Part shown: piece after piece, positions 46,193-55,319 of the stretch
Numbering within the stretch: the first letter of the stretch is position 1
How the letters are laid out: each line of letters starts with the position of its first letter
Source of the DNA: Leifsonia virtsii
GTDB lineage: Bacteria; Actinomycetota; Actinomycetes; Actinomycetales; Microbacteriaceae
DNA: 64,000 bases
Assembly (NCBI RefSeq): GCF_030433675.1
Contig: NZ_JAROCB010000002.1
Coordinates: 744,001 to 808,000 of the forward strand
Direction of reading: 5' to 3'
The notes under the pieces: model-generated
The model's input: the letters and a program-made list of their open reading frames with translations, nothing else
What the model was told of the DNA's origin: nothing
The model's database searches: none
Program-made: the position numbers and the translations under genes

Positions 46193-47769
46193 GCGGACCC
46201 CGCCACGACGCCAGCCTGTACCGCGAACGGGACCTCGTTCCCGTCCGCCGCGCCCTGATCTCGGTCAGCGACAAGACCGGGCTGCTCGACCTGGCCGCTG
46301 CTCTCGCAGCCGCCGGCGTCGAGATGGTCTCGACCGGCTCGACCGCGCAGACGATCCGGGATGCGGGCCACGAGGTGACCGACGTCGCCAGCGTGACCGG
46401 GTTCCCGGAGTCGCTCGACGGCCGCGTCAAGACGCTGCACCCGGCCATCCACTCCGGTCTCCTCGCCGACCTGCGGCTCGCCTCGCACGAGGAGCAGCTG
46501 AAGGATCTGGGCATCGATCCGTTCGAGCTCGTGGTCGTGAACCTGTACCCGTTCGTCGAGACCGTCGCCTCCGGTGCGGTCGGCAACGACGTCGTCGAGC
46601 AGATCGACATCGGCGGCCCGGCGATGGTCCGCGCGTCGGCGAAGAACCACGCGAACGTCGCGATCGTGGTCTCGCCCGACGACTACTCCGCCGTGATCGA
46701 GGCCGTCGCCGCGGGCGGCACGACCTTCGACCAGCGGCGCGAGCTCGCCTCCAAGGCCTTCGCGCACACCGCCGCCTACGACGGCGCTGTGGCGGCCTGG
46801 TTCGCGGGGCAGGCGCCCTCGACCGACGATTTCCCTGAGCGCTGGGAGGCCCGCGCCGAGCTCAAGCAGACGCTGCGCTACGGCGAGAACTCGCACCAGG
46901 CCGCGGCCCTCTACGCCGACCCGGCCGGACGCGGCATCGCCCAGGCGACCCAGCTCGGCGGCAAGGAGATGTCGTACAACAACTACGTCGACGCCGACGC
47001 GGCGCTGCGCAGCGCGTACGACTTCGACCAGCCGGCCGTCGCCATCATCAAGCACGCCAACCCGTGCGGCATCGCGGTCGCAAACGACATCGCCGAGGCT
47101 CACCGCAAGGCGCACGAGTGCGACCCGGTCTCGGCGTACGGCGGCGTCATCGCGGCCAACCGCACGGTGACCCTCGCCATGGCCGAGACGGTCAAGGGCA
47201 TCTTCACCGAGGTGCTCATCGCTCCGGCGTACGAGCCCGAGGCGCTGGAGCTTCTGCAGACCAAGAAGAACCTGCGCATCCTGCAGCTGCCGGAGGACTA
47301 CGCGCGTGCGCTCACCGAGTTCCGGCAGATCTCCGGTGGCGTGCTCGTGCAGGACAGCGACCGGTTCGACGGCTTCACCTCCGCCGGATGGACGCTCGTC
47401 GCCGGCGAGGAGGCCGACGCGGCGACCCGCGCCGACCTCGAGTTCGCCTGGAAGGCGTGCCGCGCGGTCAAGTCGAACGCCATCCTGCTCGCCCACGACG
47501 GCGCCTCCGTCGGCGTCGGCATGGGCCAGGTCAACCGCGTCGACTCCTGCAACCTGGCGGTCAGCCGGGCGGGCGACCGTGCCCGCGGGTCGGTGGCGGC
47601 CTCCGACGCGTTCTTCCCCTTCGCGGACGGCCCGCAGATCCTGATCGACGCCGGCGTGCGGGCGATCGTGCAGCCGGGCGGCAGCATCCGCGACGAGGAG
47701 GTCGTCGAGGCGGCCAAGGCGGCCGGTGTGACGATGTACTTCACGGGGGAGCGGCACTTCTTCCACTGA
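46189..47769 (+). CDS. purH: Bifunctional AICAR transformylase/IMP cyclohydrolase
   Basis: Last two steps to IMP. The N-terminal MGS-like cyclohydrolase domain has [17 protein letters not shown] and [13 protein letters not shown]. The C-terminal transformylase domain has [13 protein letters not shown], the catalytic KHANPCGIA and [10 protein letters not shown]. It ends in [10 protein letters not shown], the usual PurH end. The length of 526 aa is normal. Confidence 0.97.
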   Translation: MSGPRHDASLYRERDLVPVRRALISVSDKTGLLDLAAALAAAGVEMVSTGSTAQTIRDAGHEVTDVASVTGFPESLDGRVKTLHPAIHSGLLADLRLASHEEQLKDLGIDPFELVVVNLYPFVETVASGAVGNDVVEQIDIGGPAMVRASAKNHANVAIVVSPDDYSAVIEAVAAGGTTFDQRRELASKAFAHTAAYDGAVAAWFAGQAPSTDDFPERWEARAELKQTLRYGENSHQAAALYADPAGRGIAQATQLGGKEMSYNNYVDADAALRSAYDFDQPAVAIIKHANPCGIAVANDIAEAHRKAHECDPVSAYGGVIAANRTVTLAMAETVKGIFTEVLIAPAYEPEALELLQTKKNLRILQLPEDYARALTEFRQISGGVLVQDSDRFDGFTSAGWTLVAGEEADAATRADLEFAWKACRAVKSNAILLAHDGASVGVGMGQVNRVDSCNLAVSRAGDRARGSVAASDAFFPFADGPQILIDAGVRAIVQPGGSIRDEEVVEAAKAAGVTMYFTGERHFFH

Positions 47770-47783
47770 GGCCGCGTCGCACG

Positions 47784-47812
47784 TTGCTTCGGTGTCGCGG
47801 GCGCGGGAGAAT
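47784..47812 (+). promoter_or_regulatory. Possible promoter of the amino-acid dehydrogenase gene
   Basis: TTGCTT (47784-47789) and GAGAAT (47807-47812) with a 17-bp spacer. Transcription would start near 47819, inside the inverted repeat at 47817-47835. Confidence 0.45.
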
Positions 47813-47816
47813 GGAC

Positions 47817-47835
47817 GGCGGTCCACAAGACCGCC
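47817..47835. terminator. Hairpin between purH and the dehydrogenase gene
   Basis: Perfect 7-bp stem GGCGGTC/GACCGCC with a 5-nt loop, followed by a TTTT at 47841-47844. It may end the purNH transcript, or, since it overlaps a possible transcription start, act as an operator. Confidence 0.5.
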
Positions 47836-47870
47836 ACACCTTTTCACCGCGATCCCACGAGGAGACACCG

Positions 47871-48926
47871 ATGTCCGTCCTGCCTGCCGACCTGCCGCAC
47901 GAAACACTGCACGTGGTGAAGGGGAGGCGGAGCGGCCTCACCATCAGCATCGCGGTCCACTCCACCGTCCTCGGTCCCGCCCTCGGCGGCTGCCGGGTCT
48001 GGACGTACGACTCCTGGCAGGAGGCCGTGGCCGACTCGCTGCGCCTGGCCGAGGGCATGACGATGAAGAACGCGGCCGCGGGGCTCAACCGCGGCGGCGG
48101 CAAGGCGGTCGTCTACGTGCCGCGCGGCACGACCCTGACCCCGACCGAACGCTACGAGGCCATGCTCGACCTCGGCGACGCCGTCGAGACGCTCGGGGGC
48201 AGCTACATGACCGCCGAAGACGTGGGCACGAGCGCCGAGGACATGTCGGTCGTCGCCACGCGGACCGCGCACGTGTGCGGGCTCCCGCCGTCGGAGGGCG
48301 GCGTGGGCGAGCCGAGCGACGCGACCGCGGCCGGCGTCTACGCGGGGCTGCAGTCGACCCTCGAGCGGGTCTTCGGCAGCCGCTCCGTGGCCGGCCGGCA
48401 CGTGATCGTGCTGGGGCTCGGGCACGTCGGCTCGCTGATCGCGATGCGGCTGGCGAGCGAGGGCGCCGTGCTGACGGTCACCGACGTGAACCCCGCGAAG
48501 CGCGCGCTCGCCGAGGCGATCGGCGCCACCTGGGTCGAGCCCGAGGTGGCGCACCGGGTCGAGGGCGACGTGTTCGTCCCGGCCGGCGTCGGGGGCGTGC
48601 TCACCGAGCGCGTCATCGACGAGCTGCGCGTGCGCGCGGTCGTCGGGCCGGCCAACAACCAGCTGGCGGAGCGCCCGGGGGCGGAGCGGCTGGCCGCCCG
48701 TGGCATCCTGTGGGCTCCGGACTTCGTGGTCAACGCAGGCGGGGTCATCTTCCTCTCGATGGCCGGGGAGCCCGGGGTGACCGCCGAGGCGACGCAGGAG
48801 CGGGTCGAGCGCATCGGCGACACGGTGTCAGAGATCTTCCGGGTCGCGGCCGAGCGCGGCGTCACGACGCTGGAGGCAGCGGAGGAGCTGGCGCTCGGCC
48901 GGCTGCGGGAGCCAGCGAACGCATAG
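47871..48926 (+). CDS. Glu/Leu/Phe/Val dehydrogenase family amino-acid dehydrogenase
   Basis: 351 aa NAD(P)-dependent oxidative deaminase. GMTMKNAAAGLNRGGGKAVV carries the substrate and catalytic lysines (K66, K78), and VIVLGLGHVGSLIAMRLASEG is the Rossmann motif. Length and the first domain fit leucine/valine dehydrogenases rather than hexameric glutamate dehydrogenase; the exact amino acid is not certain. Start ATG 47871 has CGAGGAGA upstream. The upstream open frame overlaps purH and is not coding. Confidence 0.85.
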   Translation: MSVLPADLPHETLHVVKGRRSGLTISIAVHSTVLGPALGGCRVWTYDSWQEAVADSLRLAEGMTMKNAAAGLNRGGGKAVVYVPRGTTLTPTERYEAMLDLGDAVETLGGSYMTAEDVGTSAEDMSVVATRTAHVCGLPPSEGGVGEPSDATAAGVYAGLQSTLERVFGSRSVAGRHVIVLGLGHVGSLIAMRLASEGAVLTVTDVNPAKRALAEAIGATWVEPEVAHRVEGDVFVPAGVGGVLTERVIDELRVRAVVGPANNQLAERPGAERLAARGILWAPDFVVNAGGVIFLSMAGEPGVTAEATQERVERIGDTVSEIFRVAAERGVTTLEAAEELALGRLREPANA

Positions 48927-48937
48927 CAGCGCTCCGC

Positions 48938-48950
48938 TAGGTTGGATGCC
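48938..48950 (+). promoter_or_regulatory. Leaderless promoter of the dimethylargininase fusion (-10 TAGGTT)
   Basis: TAGGTT (48938-48943) is 7 nt before ATG 48951. Confidence 0.6.
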
Positions 48951-50150
48951 ATGACGTCTTCCTGGGGCCGTAGGCTCGCCGCATCCATCTCCGCCGCTGT
49001 CGCCGTCGCCGCGATCGCGTTCGTCGCCTCGACGTTCGTGATCCTGGTGGCGAGCCAGCTGAACTCGGCGGCGCTCGCCACCACGACGCCGTACGTGGGA
49101 TGGAACACACTCGTCGCGCTGGTGCTCGGCTTCGGCGCGGGTCTCCTCGGTGGCTTCGAGCGGCGCTGGATCGCCGTGGTCACCGGCATCGTGCTCGCCC
49201 TGGTGAGCACGCTGCTCGGCACGCTGATCCTGTTCACGGTGCTCAAGGTCAACCTCTCCGGCGAGGCGTGGGGCCAGCTGTTCCAGTCGTTCGTCGGCAT
49301 CAACCTGCCGTTCTGGCTGGCGGTCGCGATCGCGTTCCCGACCGCCGGCTACGCGGTGTTCCGCGCGATCGAGGGCGGGGAGCGCACCGAGCGCCGCATC
49401 GCGCTCGTGCGCATCCCCGCCGCCAACCTCGCCGAGGGCCTCGTCACCCACATCGACCGCGAGCCGGTGGATGCGGAGCTCGCCGACAAGCAGTGGGACG
49501 CCTACGTCGCCGCGCTGTCCGAGGCCGGCTGGCAGACCGTCGAGGTGGCGAGCGCCGACCGCATGGCCGACTCCGTGTTCGTCGAGGACACGGCCGTGGT
49601 CCTCGGCGACGTCGCCGTCGTCACCCGTCCGGGCGCCGAGTCGCGGCAGAACGAGCCGGAGGGAACCGAGGCCGCGCTGCGCGCGCAGGGCCTGCACCTG
49701 GAGCGGATCGTCGCGCCGGGCACGCTCGAGGGCGGCGACGTCCTCAAGGTCGGCTCGACCGTGTACGTCGGCCGCGGAGGCCGGACGAACGCCGAGGGGA
49801 TCCGCCAGCTGCGCGCCATCGCCGGCCCGCTCGGCTACTCGGTCGTCGCCGTGCCGGTGACCAAGGCGCTGCACCTGAAGACCGCCGTGACCGCCCTGCC
49901 CGACGGCACCGTCATCGGGTACGAGCCCATCGTGGACGACCCGCGCATCTTCGAGCGCTTCCTCCCGGTGCCCGAGGCGCACGGCACCGCAGTCGTGGTG
50001 CTCTCCGAGGACACCGTGCTGATGTCGTCCTCCGCGCCGCAGTCGGTCGCCCTGGTCGAGGACCTCGGCTACACGGTCGTCCAGGTCGACATCTCGGAGT
50101 TCGAGAAGCTCGAGGGCTGCGTGACCTGCCTCTCCATCCGCATCCGCTGA
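48951..50150 (+). CDS. Membrane-anchored dimethylargininase (DDAH) fusion
   Basis: 399 aa in two parts. Residues 1-140 hold about four hydrophobic helices (about 9-35, 51-68, 73-98, 118-138). Residues about 148-399 are a complete DDAH-type guanidino hydrolase of the pentein fold, which turns dimethylarginine into citrulline and dimethylamine. Visible catalytic elements are SVFVEDTAVV, His308 in ALHLKTAVTA and Cys393 in EGCVTCLSIRIR. Most DDAHs are soluble and about 250-280 aa, so the membrane part is unusual. A soluble arginine deiminase-like role on another guanidino compound is possible. A 66-bp repeat follows the stop. Confidence 0.85.
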   Translation: MTSSWGRRLAASISAAVAVAAIAFVASTFVILVASQLNSAALATTTPYVGWNTLVALVLGFGAGLLGGFERRWIAVVTGIVLALVSTLLGTLILFTVLKVNLSGEAWGQLFQSFVGINLPFWLAVAIAFPTAGYAVFRAIEGGERTERRIALVRIPAANLAEGLVTHIDREPVDAELADKQWDAYVAALSEAGWQTVEVASADRMADSVFVEDTAVVLGDVAVVTRPGAESRQNEPEGTEAALRAQGLHLERIVAPGTLEGGDVLKVGSTVYVGRGGRTNAEGIRQLRAIAGPLGYSVVAVPVTKALHLKTAVTALPDGTVIGYEPIVDDPRIFERFLPVPEAHGTAVVVLSEDTVLMSSSAPQSVALVEDLGYTVVQVDISEFEKLEGCVTCLSIRIR

Positions 50151-50170
50151 CGCGGGCGGGCCGCCGCCGC

Positions 50171-50236
50171 GACTGCGTGCGTGCGGAACCACTGCGACGG
50201 GTCGACCCGCCGCAGTCGTTCCAGACGACCGCATTC
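50171..50236. repeat. 66-bp palindromic element, copy C
   Basis: Same 14-38-14 layout as the other copies: ends GACTGCG and CGCATTC, core from GGAAC (50185) to GTTCC (ending 50222). Outer arms are more diverged here, but the inner part contains a self-complementary ACTGCG...CGCAGT around GGGTCGACCC. It ends 10 bp before the exporter's -35 box. Confidence 0.8.
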
Positions 50237-50249
50237 AAGAAAACTCTTG
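50236..50249. promoter_or_regulatory. Small inverted repeat over the exporter -35 region
   Basis: CAAGA-AAAC-TCTTG; its right half overlaps the -35 TTGCTA. Short, so a regulator site is only possible. Confidence 0.3.
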
Positions 50250-50276
50250 CTAACTCCCTCAGCCTGGCAATATGCT
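50247..50276 (+). promoter_or_regulatory. Promoter of the ABC exporter operon
   Basis: TTGCTA (50247-50252) and TATGCT (50271-50276) with an 18-bp spacer. Transcription should begin near 50283, which leaves a leader of about 280 nt before the first exporter gene. Confidence 0.72.
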
Positions 50277-50282
50277 GTAGGG

Positions 50283-50561
50283 CTGCCTTGTCGCGGCACT
50301 GAGGACGCATACATCGAGGCTGGGAGGACGCCATGACGACGATCGAGACCGCACGAAAGACCACCGTGCCCGGGTCCGTCGCCGCCCTTGTGGCCGGCGC
50401 CCGACCGTACGGGCGGTAGGTCACCCGCCCCGCGCGCCGTTCCCGCGCGCACCCGCACCCTCTCTCACAGGGTCTGCCACCGCCGGCAGGCCTTCGGCGA
50501 CTCCTCCGCGCGGTCGCCGCCGACCCACGACGTCGGACCACTCACAGAAAACGGAATCTCC
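50283..50561 (+). promoter_or_regulatory. Leader with possible attenuator hairpins upstream of the ABC exporter
   Basis: This stretch lacks a long gene. It holds a 28-codon ORF (50333-50419) and then a run of hairpins. H1 pairs GGGCGG (50411-50416) with CCGCCC (50425-50430) and spans the ORF's stop. H2 pairs 50431-50436 with 50444-50449. H3 is ACCCT/AGGGT (50457-50461, 50469-50473). H4 CTGCC/GGCAG (50474-50478, 50485-50489) competes with H5 CGCCG/CGGCG (50481-50485, 50495-50499). H6 is CCGAC/GTCGG (50520-50524, 50532-50536). Alternative stems behind a short ORF suggest attenuation. Confidence 0.5.
50333..50419 (+). CDS. 28-aa leader peptide upstream of ABC exporter
   Basis: ATG 50333 has a strong ribosome site (GGGAGGA at 50322-50328, 4 nt gap), better than that of the exporter gene itself. 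The peptide starts [10 protein letters not shown] and ends GARPYGR before TAG. It has no domain or signal. Its size, strong initiation site, Arg/Pro-rich end and the hairpin over its stop codon fit a regulatory leader peptide whose translation controls the exporter genes. It is too short for routine gene callers. Confidence 0.6.
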   Translation: MTTIETARKTTVPGSVAALVAGARPYGR

Positions 50562-52394
50562 ATGTCTGTCGCCACGGCACAGAAGAACACCACGAAGAAG
50601 CGGTCGAGCACCGTCCGCACCCTGCTGCGCATCCTGCCGTTCGCCAAGTCCGCCGCGCCCCGTATCGTGCTCGGGATGGTCGCCGCGCTGCTCGCCAGCC
50701 TGGTCGCCCTGAGCATCCCGCAGGTGCTGCGCTGGCTGGTCGACGGCCCGCTCTCGACCGGTGACCCCAGCGCCGTCTGGCCGGCCGCCCTGCTCGTCGT
50801 CGGGCTGGGCGCGGCGGAGGCCGTGTTCATCTCGCTTCGGCGCTGGTTCGTGCTCACCCCGGGCACCCACGTCGAGGCGCGGATGCGCAACGCGCTCTAC
50901 GCGCAACTGCAGGACCTGCCCGTCGCCTTCCACGACCGCTGGCCGAGCGGCCAGCTGCTGTCGCGCGCCGTCAGCGACCTCAGCCTGATCCGCCGCTGGC
51001 TGTCCTTCGGCATCGTGCTGCTGGTGGTCAATGTGGTCACGATCGTGGTCGGCTTCGCCATCCTGATCGGCTGGAACTGGATCCTCGGGCTCATCTTCCT
51101 GGTGTGCTCGGTGCCGCTGTGGATCTACGGCTTCGTCTTCGAGAACAAATACTCGGTCGTCGCCCGTCGCAGCCAGGACCAGGCGGGCGACCTCGCCACG
51201 GCCGTGGAGGAGTCGGTGCACGGCATCCGCGTGCTCAAGGCGTTCGGCCGCGGCAAGCACGCCCTGAAGAGCTTCGAGTCGCAGGCGGAGCAGCTCCGCG
51301 GCACCGAGATCGAGAAGGCCAAGGCGATCGCGGGCATCTGGCTGTGGCTGCTGCTGGTGCCGGACATCGCGTTCGCGATCTCCCTCGTCGTCGGCGTCTG
51401 GCTCTCGTCGCAGGGTCAGCTGTCGGTGGGCGAGCTGGTCGCGTTCTTCGCGACGGCCACCGTTCTGCGGTTCCCGATCGAGTCGATCGGCTTCCTGCTC
51501 TCGATGACGTTCGACACCCGCACCGCGGCCGACCGCTTCTTCGAGGTGATGGACGAGACCAACGCGATCACCGATCCCGCCGACCCGAAGACGATCGAGG
51601 AGCCTCGCGGCGAGCTCGTCTTCGACGACGTGCACTTCCGCTACCAGGACTCGCCGGAGCGCTTCCCCGACCTGCTCGACGGCGTGCGCCTGACGGTGAA
51701 GCCGGGGGAGACGATGGCCCTGGTGGGCCTGACCGGCTCCGGCAAGTCGACCCTGACCGCCCTCACCACGCGTCTGTACGACGTGACCGGAGGCGCGGTG
51801 AAGGTCGACGGCGTCGACGTGCGCGACCTCACGCGCTACGACCTGCGCAAGGCGATCGCCATGGCGTTCGAGGACGCGACCCTGTTCTCGGCGTCCGTGC
51901 GCGACAACGTCCTGCTCGGCCGCGACGGTCTCGACCCGGTGTCGGCGGAGGCGGAGCGAGTGCTCACCGAGGCGCTCGAAATCGCCCAGGCGGGCTTCGT
52001 CTACGACCTGCCCGAGGGCGTCGAGACGAAGGTCGGCGAGGAGGGGCTCAGCCTCTCCGGCGGCCAGCGGCAGCGCCTCGCGCTGGCGCGGGCGGTGGCG
52101 GCGAACCCGAGCATCCTGGTGCTCGACGACCCGCTGTCGGCGCTCGACGTGGACACGGAGGCGCTGGTCGAGGCCGCCCTCCGTCGGGTGCTCGCCTCCA
52201 CCACCGCGCTGATCGTCGCGCACCGGCCGTCCACGGTCATGCTCGCCGACCGGGTCGCGCTGCTGGAGGACGGCCGCATCACCGCGGTCGGCACCCACAG
52301 CGAGCTGCTCGCCACCAGCGAGCACTACCGCTTCGTCATCTCCAGCCTGGAGGACGAACAGAACGAGGAGATCCTGGAGGAGGTGAACCTGTGA
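50562..52394 (+). CDS. ABC exporter half-transporter, degenerate-site subunit
   Basis: 610 aa: six-helix membrane domain (about 25-330) and an ATPase domain (about 355-600). Walker A is GLTGSGKST (389-397) and the signature LSGGQRQR is intact (498-505). The Walker B reads [11 protein letters not shown], so the catalytic Glu is Asp523, and the Q-loop Gln is Glu437 ([10 protein letters not shown]). Such losses mark the non-consensus half of heterodimeric exporters of the LmrCD/BmrCD type. The partner overlaps by 4 nt. The substrate is not known; drug or lipid export is the usual role. Start ATG 50562 has no strong ribosome site. Confidence 0.9.
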   Translation: MSVATAQKNTTKKRSSTVRTLLRILPFAKSAAPRIVLGMVAALLASLVALSIPQVLRWLVDGPLSTGDPSAVWPAALLVVGLGAAEAVFISLRRWFVLTPGTHVEARMRNALYAQLQDLPVAFHDRWPSGQLLSRAVSDLSLIRRWLSFGIVLLVVNVVTIVVGFAILIGWNWILGLIFLVCSVPLWIYGFVFENKYSVVARRSQDQAGDLATAVEESVHGIRVLKAFGRGKHALKSFESQAEQLRGTEIEKAKAIAGIWLWLLLVPDIAFAISLVVGVWLSSQGQLSVGELVAFFATATVLRFPIESIGFLLSMTFDTRTAADRFFEVMDETNAITDPADPKTIEEPRGELVFDDVHFRYQDSPERFPDLLDGVRLTVKPGETMALVGLTGSGKSTLTALTTRLYDVTGGAVKVDGVDVRDLTRYDLRKAIAMAFEDATLFSASVRDNVLLGRDGLDPVSAEAERVLTEALEIAQAGFVYDLPEGVETKVGEEGLSLSGGQRQRLALARAVAANPSILVLDDPLSALDVDTEALVEAALRRVLASTTALIVAHRPSTVMLADRVALLEDGRITAVGTHSELLATSEHYRFVISSLEDEQNEEILEEVNL

Positions 52395-54205
52395 GCACGA
52401 CGACAGTGCTGGGCGTCGAAGGCGAGGAGCGCAACGACCTCAGCAAGGAGGAGAGCAGGCAGATCCGCACGCGTTCGCTGCGGCTGCTCGGTTCGCTGCT
52501 GCACCCGCTGCGGTCGCGGCTGCTGCTGACCGCGGTGGTGGTCGTGGTGAGCACGGCCGCCCAGGTGGCCGGACCCGCGATCATCGCCTTCGGCATCGAC
52601 AACGGGCTGCCGGCCCTGCTGAAGCAGAACTGGTTCCCGCTGGCCGCCGCGGGCGTCGCGTACCTGGTCACCGGCGTCATCGGCGCCGGCCTGATCGCCT
52701 GGTACACCGTGCTGAGCGCACGGATCAGCCAGGCCATCCTGATCGACCTGCGCAAGCGCGTGTTCCTGCACACGCAGAAGCTCTCGCTGGAGTTCCACGA
52801 GTCGTACACGTCCGGCCGCATCATCTCGCGCCAGACCAGCGACCTCGACTCCATCCGCGAGCTGCTCGACTCGGGCATCAACCAGCTGGTGCAGGGCGTG
52901 CTGTACATGCTGTTCATCGCGATCGCGCTGTTCTCGATCGACTGGGCGAGCGGTGTGGTGCTGGTGTGCTCGCTGGTGCCGCTGTACCTGTTGACCCGCT
53001 GGTTCCAGAAGCGCTCGCAGAGGCTGTTCCGCATCTCGCGGGTGGCGTCGGCGAAGCTGATCGTGCACTTCGTGGAGACCATGACCGGCATCCGCGCGGT
53101 CAAGGCGTTCCGCAAGGAGAAGCGCAACGAGAAGGAGTTCGGCGGACTGGTCGAGGACTACCGGGATGTGAACGCCCGCGTCATCCAGCTGTTCGGGATC
53201 TTCGACCCCGGCCTGGTGATGATCGGCAACGTCGCGGTCGGCGTCGTGCTGCTCGTCGGCGGCTTCCGGGTCGCCGACGGCCAGCTCGCGATCGGCGTGC
53301 TGCTGGCGGTGCTGCTGTACACCCGCCGCTTCTTCGACCCGATCGAGGAGATGGCGATGTTCTACAACTCCTACCAGTCGGCCGCGGCCGCCCTGGAGAA
53401 GATCTCCGGAGTGCTGGAGGAGGAGCCGAGCGTCCCCGACCCGGTGAAGCCGGTCGACCTGTGGGAGGCGCAGGGCCACGTCCACTTCGACGGGGTCACC
53501 TTCGCGTACAAGCAGGATCGCGTGATCCTGCCGGAGTTCACGCTCGACATCCCGGCGGGACAGACCGTCGCGCTGGTGGGCTCCACGGGTGCGGGCAAGT
53601 CGACCCTGGCCAAGCTGATCTCGCGGTTCTACGACCCCAGCGAGGGCTCGGTGACGCTGGACGGCGTGGATCTGCGCGATCTGCACCCGAAGGACCTGCG
53701 CCGAGCGATCGTCATGGTGACGCAGGAGGCGTACCTGTTCAGCGGCTCGGTCGCCGACAACATCGCGCTCGGCAAGCCGGACGCGACGCGCGAGGAGATC
53801 GTGCGGGCGGCCGAGGCGGTGGGCGCCCACGAGTTCATCGAGGGCCTCCCCAACGGCTACGACACCGACGTCAACAAGCGCGGCGGCCGGGTCTCGGCGG
53901 GTCAGCGGCAGCTGATCTCGTTCGCCCGGGCGTTCCTCGCCGACCCGTCGGTGCTCATCCTGGACGAGGCCACCAGCTCGCTCGACATCCCGAGCGAGCG
54001 CCTGGTGCAGGAGGCGCTGCAGACGCTGCTCGCCGACCGCACCGCCGTCATCATCGCGCACCGCCTGTCGACCGTCGCCATCGCGGACCGCGTGCTGGTG
54101 ATGGAGCACGGCCGCGTGGTGGAGGACGGCACGCCGGACGACCTGATCGCCGGCACCGGCCGCTTCGCCCAGCTGCACGCGGCCTGGCGCGACTCGCTCG
54201 TATAG
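52391..54205 (+). CDS. ABC exporter half-transporter, consensus-site subunit
   Basis: 604 aa: six-helix membrane domain (about 30-330) and ATPase domain. Walker [10 protein letters not shown] (397-405), Walker [13 protein letters not shown] with the catalytic Glu526, Q-loop [12 protein letters not shown] and H-loop AHRLST are all canonical. The signature is changed to VSAGQRQ (501-507) instead of LSGGQ. In a heterodimer this altered signature would face the partner's degenerate Walker B, leaving one full ATP site. GTG 52391 overlaps the upstream stop, so the two subunits are made together. Confidence 0.9.
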   Translation: MSTTTVLGVEGEERNDLSKEESRQIRTRSLRLLGSLLHPLRSRLLLTAVVVVVSTAAQVAGPAIIAFGIDNGLPALLKQNWFPLAAAGVAYLVTGVIGAGLIAWYTVLSARISQAILIDLRKRVFLHTQKLSLEFHESYTSGRIISRQTSDLDSIRELLDSGINQLVQGVLYMLFIAIALFSIDWASGVVLVCSLVPLYLLTRWFQKRSQRLFRISRVASAKLIVHFVETMTGIRAVKAFRKEKRNEKEFGGLVEDYRDVNARVIQLFGIFDPGLVMIGNVAVGVVLLVGGFRVADGQLAIGVLLAVLLYTRRFFDPIEEMAMFYNSYQSAAAALEKISGVLEEEPSVPDPVKPVDLWEAQGHVHFDGVTFAYKQDRVILPEFTLDIPAGQTVALVGSTGAGKSTLAKLISRFYDPSEGSVTLDGVDLRDLHPKDLRRAIVMVTQEAYLFSGSVADNIALGKPDATREEIVRAAEAVGAHEFIEGLPNGYDTDVNKRGGRVSAGQRQLISFARAFLADPSVLILDEATSSLDIPSERLVQEALQTLLADRTAVIIAHRLSTVAIADRVLVMEHGRVVEDGTPDDLIAGTGRFAQLHAAWRDSLV

Positions 54206-54225
54206 AGCGCGGCGAGGCAGGGCTC

Positions 54226-54265
54226 CGGCGGGGGCCGCGGGACGAGCGTCCCGTGGCCCCCGCCG
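54226..54265. terminator. Bidirectional terminator after the ABC exporter operon
   Basis: 19-bp arms (54226-54244 and 54247-54265) with a single G-T wobble, between the convergent exporter and PLP-barrel genes. Confidence 0.85.
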
Positions 54266-54292
54266 CCTGTCACCGGGCGGCGAGGGGTCGAG

Positions 54293-55246
54293 TCAGCCGG
54301 CCGGCGACCAGGTGGTCCGCGCACGCGCCGGGCGGCGCTGGGCGCGGGAGGGTGTGCGGGTGCGGGCGCGGACGATGACGACCTCGGCTCCCGCATCGAT
54401 GTAGCCGCTCGCGGTGGCGGGGTCGGCGTACCGTTCGTCCGCTCCGCTGACGATGGTGATGCAGTCAGCGACGACCGCGCGGCCGAGCGACGCGGTGACG
54501 ACCGTGCCGAAGGTCGCGGGGGCGACGAGCGAGCGGACACTGCGGGCGAGCTCGGCGACCTCGGCCGGGCGCACGGACGCGCGCGTCGCCAGGATCTCAC
54601 CGAGGTCGAGCATCCCGGGCCGGGACCCCGTCGCCGCGGCGATCGCGGTGTACGCGGCGCCGGCCTCGCGCAGGTCGGCGGCGATCCGCGCGGCCGGGGC
54701 ACCCGCGGGCAGGCGGAGGGAGAGGCCTGCCACGCGGATGCCGAGGATCTGGGCGTGACGCGCGGCCGCGACCGCGTGCTCCGGGGGGAGCCGGAGCAGC
54801 ACGGCGGTCCCGGCCGGCGCGCCGACGAAGACATCGAGCGCGTGGACGTCGTCCACGACGAAGAGGCGAACGCCGGCGTCCCAGGCGCGGCGGCGCTCCT
54901 GCCACGGCGCACCGGTCGCGGCGTGCAGCACGCGGCGCGGGTCGGCGTCGACGCGGCGGAGCGCCTCCAGCCCGGCGTCGCTCGCCACGCTGAAGCCGGA
55001 ACCGTCCGCTGCGAAGCCGGCCAGCAGACGGGGGTGCGCGAGGGCCGTCACCTCGTACCGCGCGTCCACCCACGGCAGCGCCTCGCGCAGCTCGCGGAAC
55101 CGGCGGGCGGCGCGGTCGAGGTCGATCACGACCACGGGAGAGGGCGCTCCGCCCGCGGCCGCCCTCGGCACCGGGCCGGTCCGGACGGCCGTGCCGTCGG
55201 GGTCGGCGGCGCCGGTCGGGTCGGCGGCTCGCGTGGCGGTGGACAT
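54293..55246 (-). CDS. Decarboxylase/racemase-like PLP-barrel protein without the PLP lysine
   Basis: 317 aa. The region from VVVIDLDRAARRFRELREAL on follows the N-terminal barrel of type III PLP enzymes (diaminopimelate/ornithine decarboxylase, alanine racemase). The motif that normally reads YAVKAN is YEVTALAHP here, so the PLP lysine is Thr67. GSGFSVASDAGLEAL and LRLPPEHAV-like barrel strands remain. The C-terminal beta domain is cut short and ends in an Arg-rich tail; the usual CDSxD catalytic Cys is absent. It is probably not an ordinary decarboxylase and may be a binding or regulatory protein. ATG 55246 follows GAGGAG. Confidence 0.65.
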   Translation of the reverse strand: MSTATRAADPTGAADPDGTAVRTGPVPRAAAGGAPSPVVVIDLDRAARRFRELREALPWVDARYEVTALAHPRLLAGFAADGSGFSVASDAGLEALRRVDADPRRVLHAATGAPWQERRRAWDAGVRLFVVDDVHALDVFVGAPAGTAVLLRLPPEHAVAAARHAQILGIRVAGLSLRLPAGAPAARIAADLREAGAAYTAIAAATGSRPGMLDLGEILATRASVRPAEVAELARSVRSLVAPATFGTVVTASLGRAVVADCITIVSGADERYADPATASGYIDAGAEVVIVRARTRTPSRAQRRPARARTTWSPAG

Positions 55247-55306
55247 CGCCCTCTCCTCGGTCGTGCGTCCCGCCGCGGAGGGCGGGAACCCCGCCGTTCG
55301 GGTCGG

Positions 55307-55319
55307 TGAGGTTGCCTCA
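55307..55319. promoter_or_regulatory. Small palindrome in a divergent intergenic region
   Basis: TGAGG-TTG-CCTCA lies between the divergent PLP-barrel and response-regulator genes (55247-55423). Possible operator; no clear promoter hexamers were found in this region. Confidence 0.3.

Noticed and set aside
45928-47907. Minus-strand open frame of 659 codons over purN-purH
   Set aside because: Shadow of two coupled purine genes with full catalytic motifs.
50388-50561. N-terminal extension of the first ABC exporter gene
   Set aside because: The extra 58 residues are low-complexity and overlap the leader hairpins; ATG 50562 gives a normal exporter N-terminus.
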